Notes: generated by a model from the letters alone, not told the origin. Shown: positions 7,451 to 15,480, counted from the first letter of the stretch. The stretch: 64,000 nucleotides of DNA from CADEDH01 sp039201605 (GCA_039201605.1 JBCCRO010000009.1:1-64000); one strand, 5' to 3'. A program made the numbers and translations.

Positions 7451-9003
7451 CGTCTACTCCGTTTCCTTTGTTTGGTGGTTTGGTTGTCTTCGAGGTCAGC
7501 GAGGTGCTGTTGTTCGCCGATGGCGTCGAAAGCGATCGGCAGGTGCGCCGGTTCAGCGGGGGAGAGGTCCCGGGCGTGGTCTTGGGTGATGTTCCAGACC
7601 TGACCGGGAGTGACATGCGCCCCGTGGTGGCGGTTGAGCTGGCCGTAGAGGCAGCGGCCGAGGATCGTGCCTTTGACGTGGTTGGCCAGGTGCTCGGGGA
7701 CGGGTTCGTCGAAGGCGGCTTTGAGGCCGTCGCCGTTGGAGTGGCCGACGACCATGCGGGCCGAGAGGTTGAACCGCATCAGCGACCCGGTGTTGCCCGC
7801 TGATTGGGCGATCCCGTATTGGGTGACCATGACGAGGTGGATTCCGCACGAGCGGGCGGCGGCGGCCAGCTCGGTGAGGCGGGCGGCGGTGTAGGTCCGG
7901 TACTCGGTCAGGTCGTCCTTGACCACGGCGCCGGTGACGAGCATGAGTTCGTCGACGAAGACGAAGATGCGGTGCCCGATGTCGGGGTGTTCCCACCACC
8001 ACTCACAGCCCGAGGCTTCGAGGAGGGTTTGGCGTCGGTTGAACTCGACCCACAGATACGTCGAGGCCTCAGCCCAACCCGGAGGGGTCGACACCACCGA
8101 CCCGAGTCCTCGATCTCTGAGCCAGCCGAACTCGCCGGAGCGTTTGCCGGACAGCACGATCTGTTCAGCGCCGTGGCGGGCGGCGTGAGCTTGGGCGAGG
8201 CGTTGGGGGGTGGACTTCCCGCCACCGGTCTTGCCGTTGATCATCAGATGGGGGAAGACGTCGAGTTCCCACACCATCCACGGATGCTCAGCGTGGAGAT
8301 TGCCCGTGTACCCGAGGTTGATCTGCCCCGGGTGCGCTTCGGCCCACGCCACCCAGGTAGCAGGGTTGAACGTGGCGTAGTCGGGGAGGACTTGATTGGC
8401 GTAGGCGACCCGGAACCGGGTTTCACCGTGGGGCCGGTAGGAGTGAGCGGCGAACCCGTAGCGGGTTTGGATACGGCGCGCGATCTCGGGCCACTCCTCG
8501 GGCTTGTTCGTGTCCAAGGGTTGGCTCTCGATATCCATCCGCTGCACCGACGGGACCACACCCCACCGCCACGTCACCGTCTGGACGTCACATGAGGTGA
8601 TGCGGGGGACTCGTTGACGGCCTCGGATGAGGCGGTCCAGTTCGGCCCGTTGCATCTGGGAGGCCCACCGCCACCGGAACACCGCCACCAGCACCACCGC
8701 CGCCGCCACATCCAGGCGAGCCCGCGAACCCTCGTACCGGACCTGCAAGGCCACCGCCCCGAACAGCACCACCACCACGAGAGGCAGCAGCACCGGGAGC
8801 ACCAGGGCGAGCAGCACAGCAGTGAGGACCGCAGCGGCGAGAGCGGCCGGGTAGTACCGAGCGAAGGCCCACAGCACCCGAGCGGACAGGGCGGTGAAGC
8901 GGGCGAGTTTGATCGCACGGTTCAGGCGTTTGACGGCCTTGATGTCGGCTTCTTGGCCGGGACCGATCGGTGAGAAGCCCGAAGGCTGAGCAGGGGTGAG
9001 CAT
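7447..9003 (-). CDS. FtsK/SpoIIIE-family conjugal DNA translocase (TraB-like)
   Basis: 518 aa. Two hydrophobic segments (about 53-88 and 98-110) anchor the N-terminus. The motor domain has Walker A GKTGGGKST (257-265) and Walker B VFVFVDE (346-352), followed by a sensor-like VMVTQ segment. In AICEs the hexameric TraB pumps double-stranded DNA between mycelia or cells without a relaxase, recognising short repeats at a clt locus. Both ends are coupled: the ATG shares its A with the TGA of the 64-aa gene, and the stop overlaps the next ATG. This single protein is the likely transfer machine of the element. Confidence 0.92.
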   Translation of the reverse strand: MLTPAQPSGFSPIGPGQEADIKAVKRLNRAIKLARFTALSARVLWAFARYYPAALAAAVLTAVLLALVLPVLLPLVVVVLFGAVALQVRYEGSRARLDVAAAVVLVAVFRWRWASQMQRAELDRLIRGRQRVPRITSCDVQTVTWRWGVVPSVQRMDIESQPLDTNKPEEWPEIARRIQTRYGFAAHSYRPHGETRFRVAYANQVLPDYATFNPATWVAWAEAHPGQINLGYTGNLHAEHPWMVWELDVFPHLMINGKTGGGKSTPQRLAQAHAARHGAEQIVLSGKRSGEFGWLRDRGLGSVVSTPPGWAEASTYLWVEFNRRQTLLEASGCEWWWEHPDIGHRIFVFVDELMLVTGAVVKDDLTEYRTYTAARLTELAAAARSCGIHLVMVTQYGIAQSAGNTGSLMRFNLSARMVVGHSNGDGLKAAFDEPVPEHLANHVKGTILGRCLYGQLNRHHGAHVTPGQVWNITQDHARDLSPAEPAHLPIAFDAIGEQQHLADLEDNQTTKQRKRSRR

Positions 9004-9197
9004 CAGGGCCGCCCGTAGTGGAAAGCGAGGATGTCGAGACGGTTGCCGAGGGCGTCGATCGAGCGCAGGATCTCGTCGGGGTCGGCCCCGTTGGCGACCT
9101 GATCGCCGATGGCTTCCACCAAGAGGGCGGTGTCGTAGTCGACGTCTTCGAGGTGGGTGAGTCGGGCCGGGGCCCAGATAGGAGCGAGGCCACTCAC
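9003..9197 (-). CDS. 64-aa protein of the transfer operon
   Basis: A short gene defined by GTGA overlap with the upstream stop (9194-9197) and a TGATG junction with the translocase start. The product is acidic and probably all-helical (DTALLVEAIGDQVANGADP...DEILRSIDALGNRLDIL), with no membrane segment. It could be a small cytoplasmic partner of the translocase. A longer open frame upstream in the same phase overlaps two other genes and is not credible. Confidence 0.68.
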   Translation of the reverse strand: MSGLAPIWAPARLTHLEDVDYDTALLVEAIGDQVANGADPDEILRSIDALGNRLDILAFHYGRP

Positions 9198-9532
9198 TTG
9201 ATCAGCCCCCGTCGCATGAGGCCCTTGACCGCCGCTACCTGGTCGCCGTCGGCGGGGACTCGGTAGAGGGCGGCTTTGCCGTCGCGGTAGCGGTAGACGG
9301 GGTTGGTGTCGGTGGCCGGCACCTGGTCGATGACGCCGAAGCGGGAGCGGGTCGCGTCGTTGACCGCGTCCAGATACGAAGGGGAGATCCCGAGGCGCTG
9401 TTGGCCTGGAACCTGCACCCCACCGCCCGTTGGGAGCGTCTGTTGGCCGTCGAGGTCGGCGCCGGTGTCGAGGCTGGTGCCGTTGTCGAGCCCGGAGCCT
9501 GTTCCGAGGTCGGAGGCGTTGAGGCTGCTCAC
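9194..9532 (-). CDS. Hypothetical protein of the transfer operon
   Basis: 112 aa, GTG start in a GTGA overlap. The first 40 residues are Gly/Asp/Thr-rich with a repeating DLGTGSGLDNGTSLDTGADLDG pattern, likely a flexible acidic linker. The rest is a compact domain with YLDAVNDATRSRFGV and NPVYRYRDGKAALYRVPADGD, plausibly a small alpha/beta fold. No family recognised. Confidence 0.68.
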   Translation of the reverse strand: MSSLNASDLGTGSGLDNGTSLDTGADLDGQQTLPTGGGVQVPGQQRLGISPSYLDAVNDATRSRFGVIDQVPATDTNPVYRYRDGKAALYRVPADGDQVAAVKGLMRRGLIK

Positions 9533-9738
9533 GACCCACCACCCCCATTGCGGCGGTAGTGGCGCACAGCCCTACCGCGTTCGGTGTGGTGGACGAGGCC
9601 GACAGCGGCGTCGGAGCCGTTCGGGAACAGCTGGGCCGCCTCGGTGGCGGTGATGCGGGGGTAGTCGGAGTTGTCCGACCCGAACCCGGATTCACGTTCC
9701 CAGCGGCGAGCGATGAGGTAGTTGATGGGGCGGATCAC
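9529..9738 (-). CDS. 69-aa hypothetical protein of the transfer operon
   Basis: Starts with ATG in an ATGA overlap and ends in a GTGA overlap. The product is basic, has no membrane helix and contains ITATEAAQLFPNG, which could be a short helix-turn-helix, and a Gly-rich end. Function unknown. Confidence 0.62.
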   Translation of the reverse strand: MIRPINYLIARRWERESGFGSDNSDYPRITATEAAQLFPNGSDAAVGLVHHTERGRAVRHYRRNGGGGS

Positions 9739-10136
9739 AGCCCGGACCCCCCGAGGGAGGAGCCAGTGAGGTTCGACTCACCGAGCGAGTTGGCGTCGGC
9801 GTGGGTGTTGGTCGAGTCGAGGGCCTGGTTCTCGGTGTTGCCGAGGGCATAGGACCCGAACCCGGCCGCTTTCTCGATGAACATCGGCGGGCGACCAGAG
9901 GAGACCGAGTTGAGGGTGCGGCCCATCGAGGCCCGGTTGAAGACCTGATTGCGGCCCTCTTCCGACATGCGACCAGACGAGACACGGGCGGCATCGCGCT
10001 CGCTCATCTGGCCGGTTGCGGCCAGGTAGTTGGCCATGGCGGTGGTGACGACATCGGACCCGGTACGACCCTGATGCCAGCTGGCCAGTTCCTGGTGGAA
10101 CATGCGCCCGGAACGGATCGAGGCGAGGCGGCTCAT
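9735..10136 (-). CDS. Hypothetical Ser/Gly/Asn-rich protein of the transfer operon
   Basis: 133 aa from the ATG at 10136, chosen because it overlaps the stop of the preceding small gene (ATGA). The N-terminal half is helical (MFHQELASWHQGRT, VVTTAMANYLAATGQ). SGRMSE/SGRPP-type words recur (SGRMFH, SGRMSEE, SGRPPMF), and the C-terminal 40 residues are low complexity (Asn, Ser, Gly). No family recognised. Confidence 0.66.
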   Translation of the reverse strand: MSRLASIRSGRMFHQELASWHQGRTGSDVVTTAMANYLAATGQMSERDAARVSSGRMSEEGRNQVFNRASMGRTLNSVSSGRPPMFIEKAAGFGSYALGNTENQALDSTNTHADANSLGESNLTGSSLGGSGL

Positions 10137-10291
10137 ATGCGCACCCCCTCGACGGTTTCGACCTCGGGATGGGTTGGGGCGCAGCAGCCATCGGGGCAGG
10201 GCTCGCCGGGGCGGAGGTGGGGCCAGAAGCTCCAGCACTCGGCACACCAGATGCCAGAGATTCGGTTGGGCCAGCGACGAGGCGTAGCCAT
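10133..10291 (-). CDS. 52-aa Cys-rich (zinc-knuckle-like) protein, first gene of the transfer operon
   Basis: The ATG at 10291 has an AAAGGA ribosome site about nine bases upstream, the only clear one in the chain, so it is taken as the first gene. Downstream genes appear translated by coupling. The product has CAEC, then about twelve residues, then CPDGCC, a plausible zinc-binding knuckle. Unknown function. DUF-type small zinc proteins are common in AICEs. Confidence 0.66.
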   Translation of the reverse strand: MATPRRWPNRISGIWCAECWSFWPHLRPGEPCPDGCCAPTHPEVETVEGVRI

Positions 10292-10346
10292 AACAGTGGG
10301 TCCTTTCGGGAAGGTGATTTCCGGGGTAGGTGGGGGTGTTTGAGGC

Positions 10347-10364
10347 AGCACGAAACCCACCCCC
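10347..10364 (+). repeat. Left arm of the 18-bp inverted repeat
   Basis: Pairs with 10493-10510 over 17 of 18 positions, with 128 bases between the arms. Confidence 0.75.
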
Positions 10365-10492
10365 TGGCCACCCGTGGACGGCCTAGAACCCGATGCGGTT
10401 CGGGGGTTGGTGGGTTGGTGTGAACCGGCGGCCAGGCACTCGGTGCGGGCGGGCGGTCCTCTCCACCCCATGGCCCCGGAGAGTCGGGGGTT

Positions 10493-10510
10493 GGGGGTGG
10501 GCTTCGTGCT
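10493..10510 (-). repeat. Right arm of the 18-bp inverted repeat
   Basis: Inverted copy of 10347-10364, one mismatch. Partial matching continues to about 10521. Confidence 0.75.
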
Positions 10511-10560
10511 ACCCCAAACCGGACAGGTAGAGGGATGGGGCAGCTAGCGGGGGGGTGGGT

Positions 10561-10857
10561 CTAGTAGGGCACCTCCTGATCGAACAGGGGTGCGTTTTCC
10601 CAGGTGGAACGGCGTTCCGCTGCTTCGGCCGCAGTTCGTCGCCGGTCAGCGGTTTCGAGGATGCGGGAGCGTTCCCCAGGGCGCAGGTGGGCGCACACCG
10701 CCCGGGTTTTTGCCAGGGAGGTGGAGCGCACGAGGAGCAGCACGAGGACTTCGTCACGGTCGCCGGGGCGGACCAGGTCCAGCACGTCACCGATGGGCAT
10801 GCCCTCGGCCACGGAGCGGACCGCTAGGGCGACGTCGATGGTCGGTCGGTCGCTCAT
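10561..10857 (-). CDS. Hypothetical 98-aa protein
   Basis: Starts in an ATGA overlap with the stop of the DUF4407-like gene. The predicted protein is helical and charged (VALAVRSVAEGMP, DEVLVLLLVRSTSLAKTRAV), ending in an Arg/Ala/Glu-rich helix. No membrane segment of convincing length. Function unknown; co-translated with the membrane protein upstream. Confidence 0.65.
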   Translation of the reverse strand: MSDRPTIDVALAVRSVAEGMPIGDVLDLVRPGDRDEVLVLLLVRSTSLAKTRAVCAHLRPGERSRILETADRRRTAAEAAERRSTWENAPLFDQEVPY

Positions 10858-12257
10858 AGGGTCCCCAAGCCCGGCAGCGGCAGGGCCGTGAATCGGGCAG
10901 GCTCAGCGCCGTTCAGGCGGGCGTGTTCTTTGCGGGCGGCCAGCTCAGCGACAGCAGCCCTGCCGTTCCCAGCGCCCTTGAATTCATCGAAGCCGGGTAG
11001 GCCGTGGTCGGTCGGCTCGGGATAGTCGGGCCGGTCGGTAGAGCCAGCCGCCTCGGGCAGAGGACCGGGGGCGGGGGCGCCGGTGAGGGTGCGGAGCCCG
11101 ACGACGGACATGCGGCGCTTGCGGAGTTCGGCCAGGCGGTGGCGTTCCAGTTCACGGCGCAGCTCGACCGCTTCGGCATACGTGCTCGGGCCATGGGAGA
11201 TGGCGGCGAGCTTGTGCACGAGTGGTCCGAGGTCGATCAGGAGGAGCACAAGGCGAAGCGCCCACACGAACACCCCCATGAGCGGCGAGGAAGTGGCGAG
11301 GTGTTCGAGTGCGGCGAGGCGGGCGAGGAGGCCCCGGTCAGCGAAAGCTTCTGCCTCAGCCACCACTAGGGCGTTGGTGCGTTCGGCTTCGATCGCGGCC
11401 CGGCGTTCGTCGAGGGTGGCCAGCTCGGGCGCAGCAGCAGCCGCAGCGGCGGTGTTGGCGGTTTCGAGGGTGGTGAGGCGGGCCCGGGCGGCTTCGAGGT
11501 CGGCGGCGGTTTGGGTGGTGGTGATCTCGGCGAAGGCGATCTCTGCCTCTAGGGCCTCGGTCACGGGCCCGTCGCCGGGGGTGCCGGTTGAGCCGTTGAT
11601 AGTGACCCCGGCTCGTTCGTTGCGGAGCTGTTCCCGCAAAGCGGCTTCGTCGGCTCGGGCGTCGGTGGCGGCTTGGTCGGCGTCGGTGACGGCCTGGCGG
11701 GCGGCGGACAGTTGCGGGTTGGGGGTGGTGAGTTCGGCGGTGCGTTCGTTGATGCGGTCCAACTCGACGGTCAGGGCGGTGTTGATGTCGATGGTTCGGG
11801 CGTCGATATCGGCACGGGCATCCGCGGTCATCTGGGATTCGATCTCGTGTGCGAACACCACCGACAGCAGGGGTTCGGAGACGAGGAAGGCCATGCAGAG
11901 CGAGAACACGACGCGGGGCCCGAGCACGATGGCGCCGGCCACGGGTCGGGAGCGGTCGATGTTGGCGGTCACCAGGGAGCGGTCCATGAGGAACACCGCA
12001 GCGGCCAGGATCGAGGCGGCCACGGGAGCGACGAGCCAGAGGCGGGGCCGGTCGAGGACGAAGGAGGAGAGCACCAGCCCGGAGACGAAGGCGAGGGCGG
12101 TGGCAAGCAGGACATAGGCGCCGGACTGGGAGAGGTGTTCACGCTCGGAGTCAGCCAAGCCAACAGCCACAGCATCAGCACCACCGATACGAGCCAGCAG
12201 AGGCGTAGGAGATGGACGGGTGTCCACCGAGAGGGTGTCAGGAGCGGGAGCGGTCAT
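10854..12257 (-). CDS. DUF4407-like membrane protein with long periplasmic coiled coil
   Basis: 467 aa from the ATG at 12257. A GTG at 12344 would add 29 residues that do not look like protein, and neither start has a strong ribosome site. Two transmembrane helices near 45-95 with the family-like FLMDRSL motif, a third near 110-135, a long Ala/Glu/Thr-rich helical region (about 145-300, rich in ADARADEAAL-type heptads), and a last membrane segment (about 325-350) are visible. This architecture matches DUF4407 proteins found in actinobacterial elements. The role is unknown; it may span the envelope during transfer. It is coupled to the 98-aa gene. Confidence 0.75.
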   Translation of the reverse strand: MTAPAPDTLSVDTRPSPTPLLARIGGADAVAVGLADSEREHLSQSGAYVLLATALAFVSGLVLSSFVLDRPRLWLVAPVAASILAAAVFLMDRSLVTANIDRSRPVAGAIVLGPRVVFSLCMAFLVSEPLLSVVFAHEIESQMTADARADIDARTIDINTALTVELDRINERTAELTTPNPQLSAARQAVTDADQAATDARADEAALREQLRNERAGVTINGSTGTPGDGPVTEALEAEIAFAEITTTQTAADLEAARARLTTLETANTAAAAAAAPELATLDERRAAIEAERTNALVVAEAEAFADRGLLARLAALEHLATSSPLMGVFVWALRLVLLLIDLGPLVHKLAAISHGPSTYAEAVELRRELERHRLAELRKRRMSVVGLRTLTGAPAPGPLPEAAGSTDRPDYPEPTDHGLPGFDEFKGAGNGRAAVAELAARKEHARLNGAEPARFTALPLPGLGTL

Positions 12258-12356
12258 CGCAGCACCACCCGGATCAGGGACACAACCCCACCACGCAGAC
12301 TCTTGGCCGCTGTGCCAAGAAGCCGTGAGGTCGTGCCCCGTCACCAGGGGAGGGGA

Positions 12357-12734
12357 TCAGGCGGCCGACCCAGCAGGGACCGGGGGAGCGGTGCGCTTGA
12401 CCGACGGGGCCGACTCCTGGGTGAAGGTGTCGGCCCGGAAGGTAACGACGTTGCGCCGACCATCCGGGTAGGTCGACGCCGTCAGGCCACCGAAGCGGAT
12501 CAGGCCCGGCGACACCTCCGGCTCAACAGTGGAGGCCATCTGCACGTTGAAAATGGTGGTGCCGCCGTCCTTGACCGAGCACTCGATCGACCACAACGGC
12601 ACGTTGTCCGGGTTGAGCTTCTGCTTGCGGTCCTCAGGCGCCAGGTCCTCGTTGTACTTCCGGACCGGGTCGGCCGATCCCTGGCACAACAGGCCCAGGT
12701 CGTTGAACTCCTCGGGAGTCATCAACAGATTCAC
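12357..12734 (-). CDS. Pra-like (SCO3933-family) replication/excision activator
   Basis: 125 aa. The GTG at 12734 has AAAGGA about eight bases upstream. The pattern KQKLNPDNVPLWSIECSV, a VQM strand, a Pro turn, then IRFGGLTASTYPDG and a final FRAD strand matches the Pra/SCO3933 family, where the core reads K-Q...G-x-PLW-x-V ... F-x-G-L-T. In pSAM2 Pra activates rep-xis-int and is repressed by KorSA. Here it is divergent from a GntR gene, the same arrangement of partners. Assignment is by pattern, with moderate certainty. Confidence 0.68.
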   Translation of the reverse strand: MNLLMTPEEFNDLGLLCQGSADPVRKYNEDLAPEDRKQKLNPDNVPLWSIECSVKDGGTTIFNVQMASTVEPEVSPGLIRFGGLTASTYPDGRRNVVTFRADTFTQESAPSVKRTAPPVPAGSAA

Positions 12735-12910
12735 AGGTTCATTCCTTTGGTTGTCATCACACGGGATGACGCAACCCAGAACCCCCACACCCACGAACCG
12801 GGCAGCTGGTATCTACGATGGATCGCACGTCGCAAGACTCCTGGTTACGTCAGGGGTCGGCGGCCAGGTTGACCCGGGAGCGGCAACTCCCGGCGTCGAC
12901 CGCCTATGTC

Positions 12911-12935
12911 AACTATGTTATACCAACTGTTGTAC
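12911..12935. promoter_or_regulatory. Candidate GntR/KorSA operator between pra-like and gntR genes
   Basis: Two direct copies of the word GTTRTAC (GTTATAC 12917-12923, GTTGTAC 12929-12935), each preceded by AACT, lie in the AT-richer strip between the divergent genes. A 12-base spacing puts both on nearly the same helix face. It is a reasonable binding site for the neighbouring regulator. Confidence 0.45.
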
Positions 12936-13005
12936 GGCTGCAACCTCCAGTCGGTGAGTTTCGTGACTTTCGTGTTCACGCTGCTCAGCTAGCATCGAGA
13001 GCAGC

Positions 13006-13392
13006 ATGGAGTCCGAGATGCAAGACCACCGGCAGCCGTCAGAGCGCATTGCCGACGATCTCATGCTCGGGTTCTTGTCTGGCGAGTTCACCCCTGGCGA
13101 TCAGCTCCCATCTGTCGGCGAGCTGAGCAAGGAGTACGGGGTCGCGCCGAACACCGTGCAGAACGCAATGCGAATCCTGAAGGACAAGGGACTCGTCTAC
13201 AGCGTCAAGCGCCAGGGCACGTTTGTGCGCCCGGAGGCGAGGGTGGAGGACTTCGAGGCCTCAAGGCCCGAGGGGTCGCCATGGTTTCAGCAGATCCTCT
13301 CGCGGCTGGACTCGATCGGTGATGAAATTGCTTCCATCAGTGATCGGCTGGCCCATCTGGAAAATCGCCAAGACGGCGATGCTTCGAGCTAA
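13006..13392 (+). CDS. GntR-family regulator (KorSA-like)
   Basis: 128 aa. Residues about 10-75 are a typical GntR winged helix (IADDLMLGFLSGEFTPGDQLPSVGELSKEYGVAPNTVQNAMRILKDKGL split across helices, then the GTFV wing). No effector-binding domain follows, only a short helix with heptads (LDSIGDEIASISDRLAHLENR) that could dimerise. KorSA-type AICE repressors have this short form. The start could be the ATG at 13018, which has GGAG seven bases before it. Divergent from the Pra-like gene, which it probably represses. Confidence 0.86.
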   Translation: MESEMQDHRQPSERIADDLMLGFLSGEFTPGDQLPSVGELSKEYGVAPNTVQNAMRILKDKGLVYSVKRQGTFVRPEARVEDFEASRPEGSPWFQQILSRLDSIGDEIASISDRLAHLENRQDGDASS

Positions 13393-13711
13393 CGGCGTCA
13401 GTCTGCTTGGACAGTTGCCGAACGTCGGCAGATCGCAGGCCTAGCGCGTAGTCGATGTAGCGCAGTTCACGTACGGACGGTCTAGAAACGGCCGACGGCC
13501 AAGAGTCTCCCTCCTGATCGTCGGAAGCACCCGACTGTGTGATTTTCGCTTCCCACCCTTCCGGGGACGAGGTGTGTAGGCCAATCATCCTTAATCGCCC
13601 TATTAGCGATTTCAAGGAAAATCGGTGAACTACTACTCCGCGCAGAGTTGCCACCACGTAGAGCGGCTACCAGGTGCTAGAACGGCTGACATGCTCTGAT
13701 GTGGACGTCTA
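13393..13711. other. 319-bp intergenic region without a supported gene
   Basis: Visibly more A/T than the backbone and free of convincing coding sequence. A 106-codon open frame on the minus strand (13337-13657) has no ribosome site or recognisable protein pattern. This marks the junction between backbone and right-end cargo. Confidence 0.6.
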
Positions 13712-15169
13712 GTGTTGCGGGATCTGGACCGGTCCAGGAGTCGCCGCCCTGTGGAGATAGTCAGCATCGTCATCGCCCTGGTCGCCCTCGGGGTGTCGGT
13801 TTCGATCGAGCGCCTGTCGATCCGCCAGGACCGAGAGCACTATCTCGATTCGGTGTGGCGGAAGGTTATGGACGGTGTCGAGGGTCACCCGGAGTTCTCC
13901 GACATCAGCAAGACAGAGAACTACCTCGCCGAGTTCGACTGGGCCCAGCGGCTTCGCTACGACTCGTTCTGCATCCAGGCCTGGACGGCGTGTTACCAGC
14001 TGGTCGACTCCGGGCGCCGGCTTTCACTCGACCAGCGCTTGGCGGTCGAGTGGATGGTCGCTTACCACGGGCAGTGGCTCCACGGGAACGCCCAGCTGTT
14101 CACCGATCGGAAGTTCTGGAGGCTCATTGACGAGATCGAGGCATCCGACGTCAGGCTGACGATTCATCGACCCGTTCCAAGCGTCGACGGCCTCGCGACC
14201 TGGGACGAGCTGCTCGACCGATACTTCCACACGTTCCTCAGCCCATTCGATCCGAGAATCCCAAGCGAACGACGCTTCGAGCCGATCCTTCACTTCCTGC
14301 TGACAACGCACATCCGCAAGCCGAACCCGCTCGTGGTCGACCTCGGCTGCGGCATCGGTACTGCGTTCCCAACGCTGGAGGCGTGCACCGACCAGACGAT
14401 CGCGGTCGACGTCAACGCTCAGGCCCTCCAGTCAGCGTCGAAGGCATCTGACTACTCGCCCGCTCTAGTGAACGGCGACATGCGCCAGCTGGCCATCCGG
14501 GACGGATCAGTCGACATCGTCCTAGCGATCAACTCGATCCTCATGGAGTCCAGAGAGGACAACGTCCAGTCGCTGGCCGAGATCGAACGAGTCCTCAAAC
14601 CGGGAGGCATCGCCGTTCTCATGCTCCCCTCCTACGAAGCGATCACGAACCTTCGACGCCTCCGCGTGGCGGAAGCCGACGAACACGGCGGAGGCGAGTA
14701 CGCCCGAAGAGTCGGCCACGCCTTCGACCACCTCCGCCAACCCGACGAGCTGACAGCCTCCTACGCAGATGACGGCGTGACCCGGCAGTACTTCCACTCA
14801 CGAGAGACCATCCGCCGCGAGCTCGCAGGCGTCGACCTAGACCTGACCGACGGGCCGACCGAGTTCTACTATCCGTGGGAAGTGACCAGGAGCTTCAACT
14901 ACGGCTTCTACCCTGGCGAGAAGGAGGCATGGGATTGGATCACCGTCGCCAGGAAACCCCTAGAGCCGTCGCCGTCAACAACGGATCAGAGATCCGGCCA
15001 TCAACCATCGTCGAAGGACGAGGCGTCTTCGCCTGCACAGACTTCGACGAAGGCGACCTCATCGAACGGTGCGAAGTCCTCCTCATCGCCAGCGACGAAC
15101 GCCCCGACCTCGACAAGACCAGCATCTACGATTTCTACTACGAGTGGACCGACGGACAAGGCGCCCTAG
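13712..15169 (+). CDS. Membrane-anchored class I SAM methyltransferase
   Basis: 485 aa, GTG start. One N-terminal transmembrane helix (about 15-33), then an alpha-helical region of unknown type (about 40-190), then a Rossmann methyltransferase: motif I VVDLGCGIGTAF, acidic end of beta2 AVDVN, motif II region DIVLAINS, and EIERVLKPGGIAVLMLP. The fold ends near residue 415 (WDWITVARKPL). The last 70 residues are almost pure Ser/Thr/Pro/Ala and lie over the start of the SET gene in another phase, so they may be non-native, resulting from a frameshift or late stop. Substrate unknown; the membrane tether is unusual for this class. Confidence 0.75.
   Translation: MLRDLDRSRSRRPVEIVSIVIALVALGVSVSIERLSIRQDREHYLDSVWRKVMDGVEGHPEFSDISKTENYLAEFDWAQRLRYDSFCIQAWTACYQLVDSGRRLSLDQRLAVEWMVAYHGQWLHGNAQLFTDRKFWRLIDEIEASDVRLTIHRPVPSVDGLATWDELLDRYFHTFLSPFDPRIPSERRFEPILHFLLTTHIRKPNPLVVDLGCGIGTAFPTLEACTDQTIAVDVNAQALQSASKASDYSPALVNGDMRQLAIRDGSVDIVLAINSILMESREDNVQSLAEIERVLKPGGIAVLMLPSYEAITNLRRLRVAEADEHGGGEYARRVGHAFDHLRQPDELTASYADDGVTRQYFHSRETIRRELAGVDLDLTDGPTEFYYPWEVTRSFNYGFYPGEKEAWDWITVARKPLEPSPSTTDQRSGHQPSSKDEASSPAQTSTKATSSNGAKSSSSPATNAPTSTRPASTISTTSGPTDKAP
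14921..14927 (+). promoter_or_regulatory. Shine-Dalgarno site supporting a TTG start of the SET gene
   Basis: AAGGAGG lies seven bases before TTG at 14935, and only one base before the in-frame ATG at 14929, which is too close. This makes the TTG the better start. Confidence 0.5.
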
Positions 15170-15351
15170 CGCTCGGAAACGGGTCGCTCTACAACCATTC
15201 CTTCGAACCCAACGTCCGCTACGTCAAGAACGAGCAGCTAGAAACGATCGACATCATCGCCCTACGACAGATCGCCAGCGGCGAAGAACTCCTCTTCAAC
15301 TACAACGGAGACCCCGCCGACCGCTCACCACTCTGGTTCGAGCCCATCTAG
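14935..15351 (+). CDS. SET-domain protein (putative protein lysine methyltransferase)
   Basis: About 138 aa. The stand-alone SET domain is clear: an opening I-x-G-R-G-V-F-A-like segment (VEGRGVFACTDFDEGDLIE), the pseudoknot motif GNGSLYNHSFEPNVRY, then IALRQIASGEELLFNYN, where the NHS and the Tyr of the ELxFNY motif are the AdoMet/lysine site. Bacterial SET proteins methylate lysine side chains. It overlaps the methyltransferase frame by about 235 bases in the -1 phase, so it could be an overlapping gene or the split half of a methyltransferase-SET fusion. The start is uncertain. Confidence 0.72.
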   Translation: MDHRRQETPRAVAVNNGSEIRPSTIVEGRGVFACTDFDEGDLIERCEVLLIASDERPDLDKTSIYDFYYEWTDGQGALALGNGSLYNHSFEPNVRYVKNEQLETIDIIALRQIASGEELLFNYNGDPADRSPLWFEPI

Positions 15352-15480
15352 GACGACGCCGCCTTCCTCGACCGACGAAGACCTGCCGGACTTTCTCCTC
15401 ACCGCTACGCGGGACCACCAAGCGGGAGCATTCTCAACACCCACCGAGGGCCAACCACCCCGTCGCCTCAGCAAGCTACC

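Larger units (their letters stand above)
10292..10560. promoter_or_regulatory. Intergenic region with a long imperfect inverted repeat
   Basis: No gene seen. An 18-base arm, AGCACGAAACCCACCCCC (10347-10364), returns inverted at 10493-10510 with one mismatch. The similarity continues outward with a few further mismatches. Between the arms are GGTTGG-type words (around 10403-10417). It lies just upstream of the first transfer-operon gene. Candidate promoter/operator, or the clt locus recognised by the TraB-like translocase. Confidence 0.5.

Noticed and set aside
9198..9695. Upstream extension of the 64-aa gene to 230 codons
   Set aside because: It would run over two other coupled genes in a different phase and reads as Arg/Pro-rich noise; the GTGA overlap fixes the start at 9197.
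13712..15351. Programmed -1 frameshift joining the methyltransferase and SET frames
   Set aside because: No good X-XXY-YYZ slippery heptamer is seen near the fold boundary (around AGGAAACCCC), so overlap or mutation is kept as the simpler explanation.
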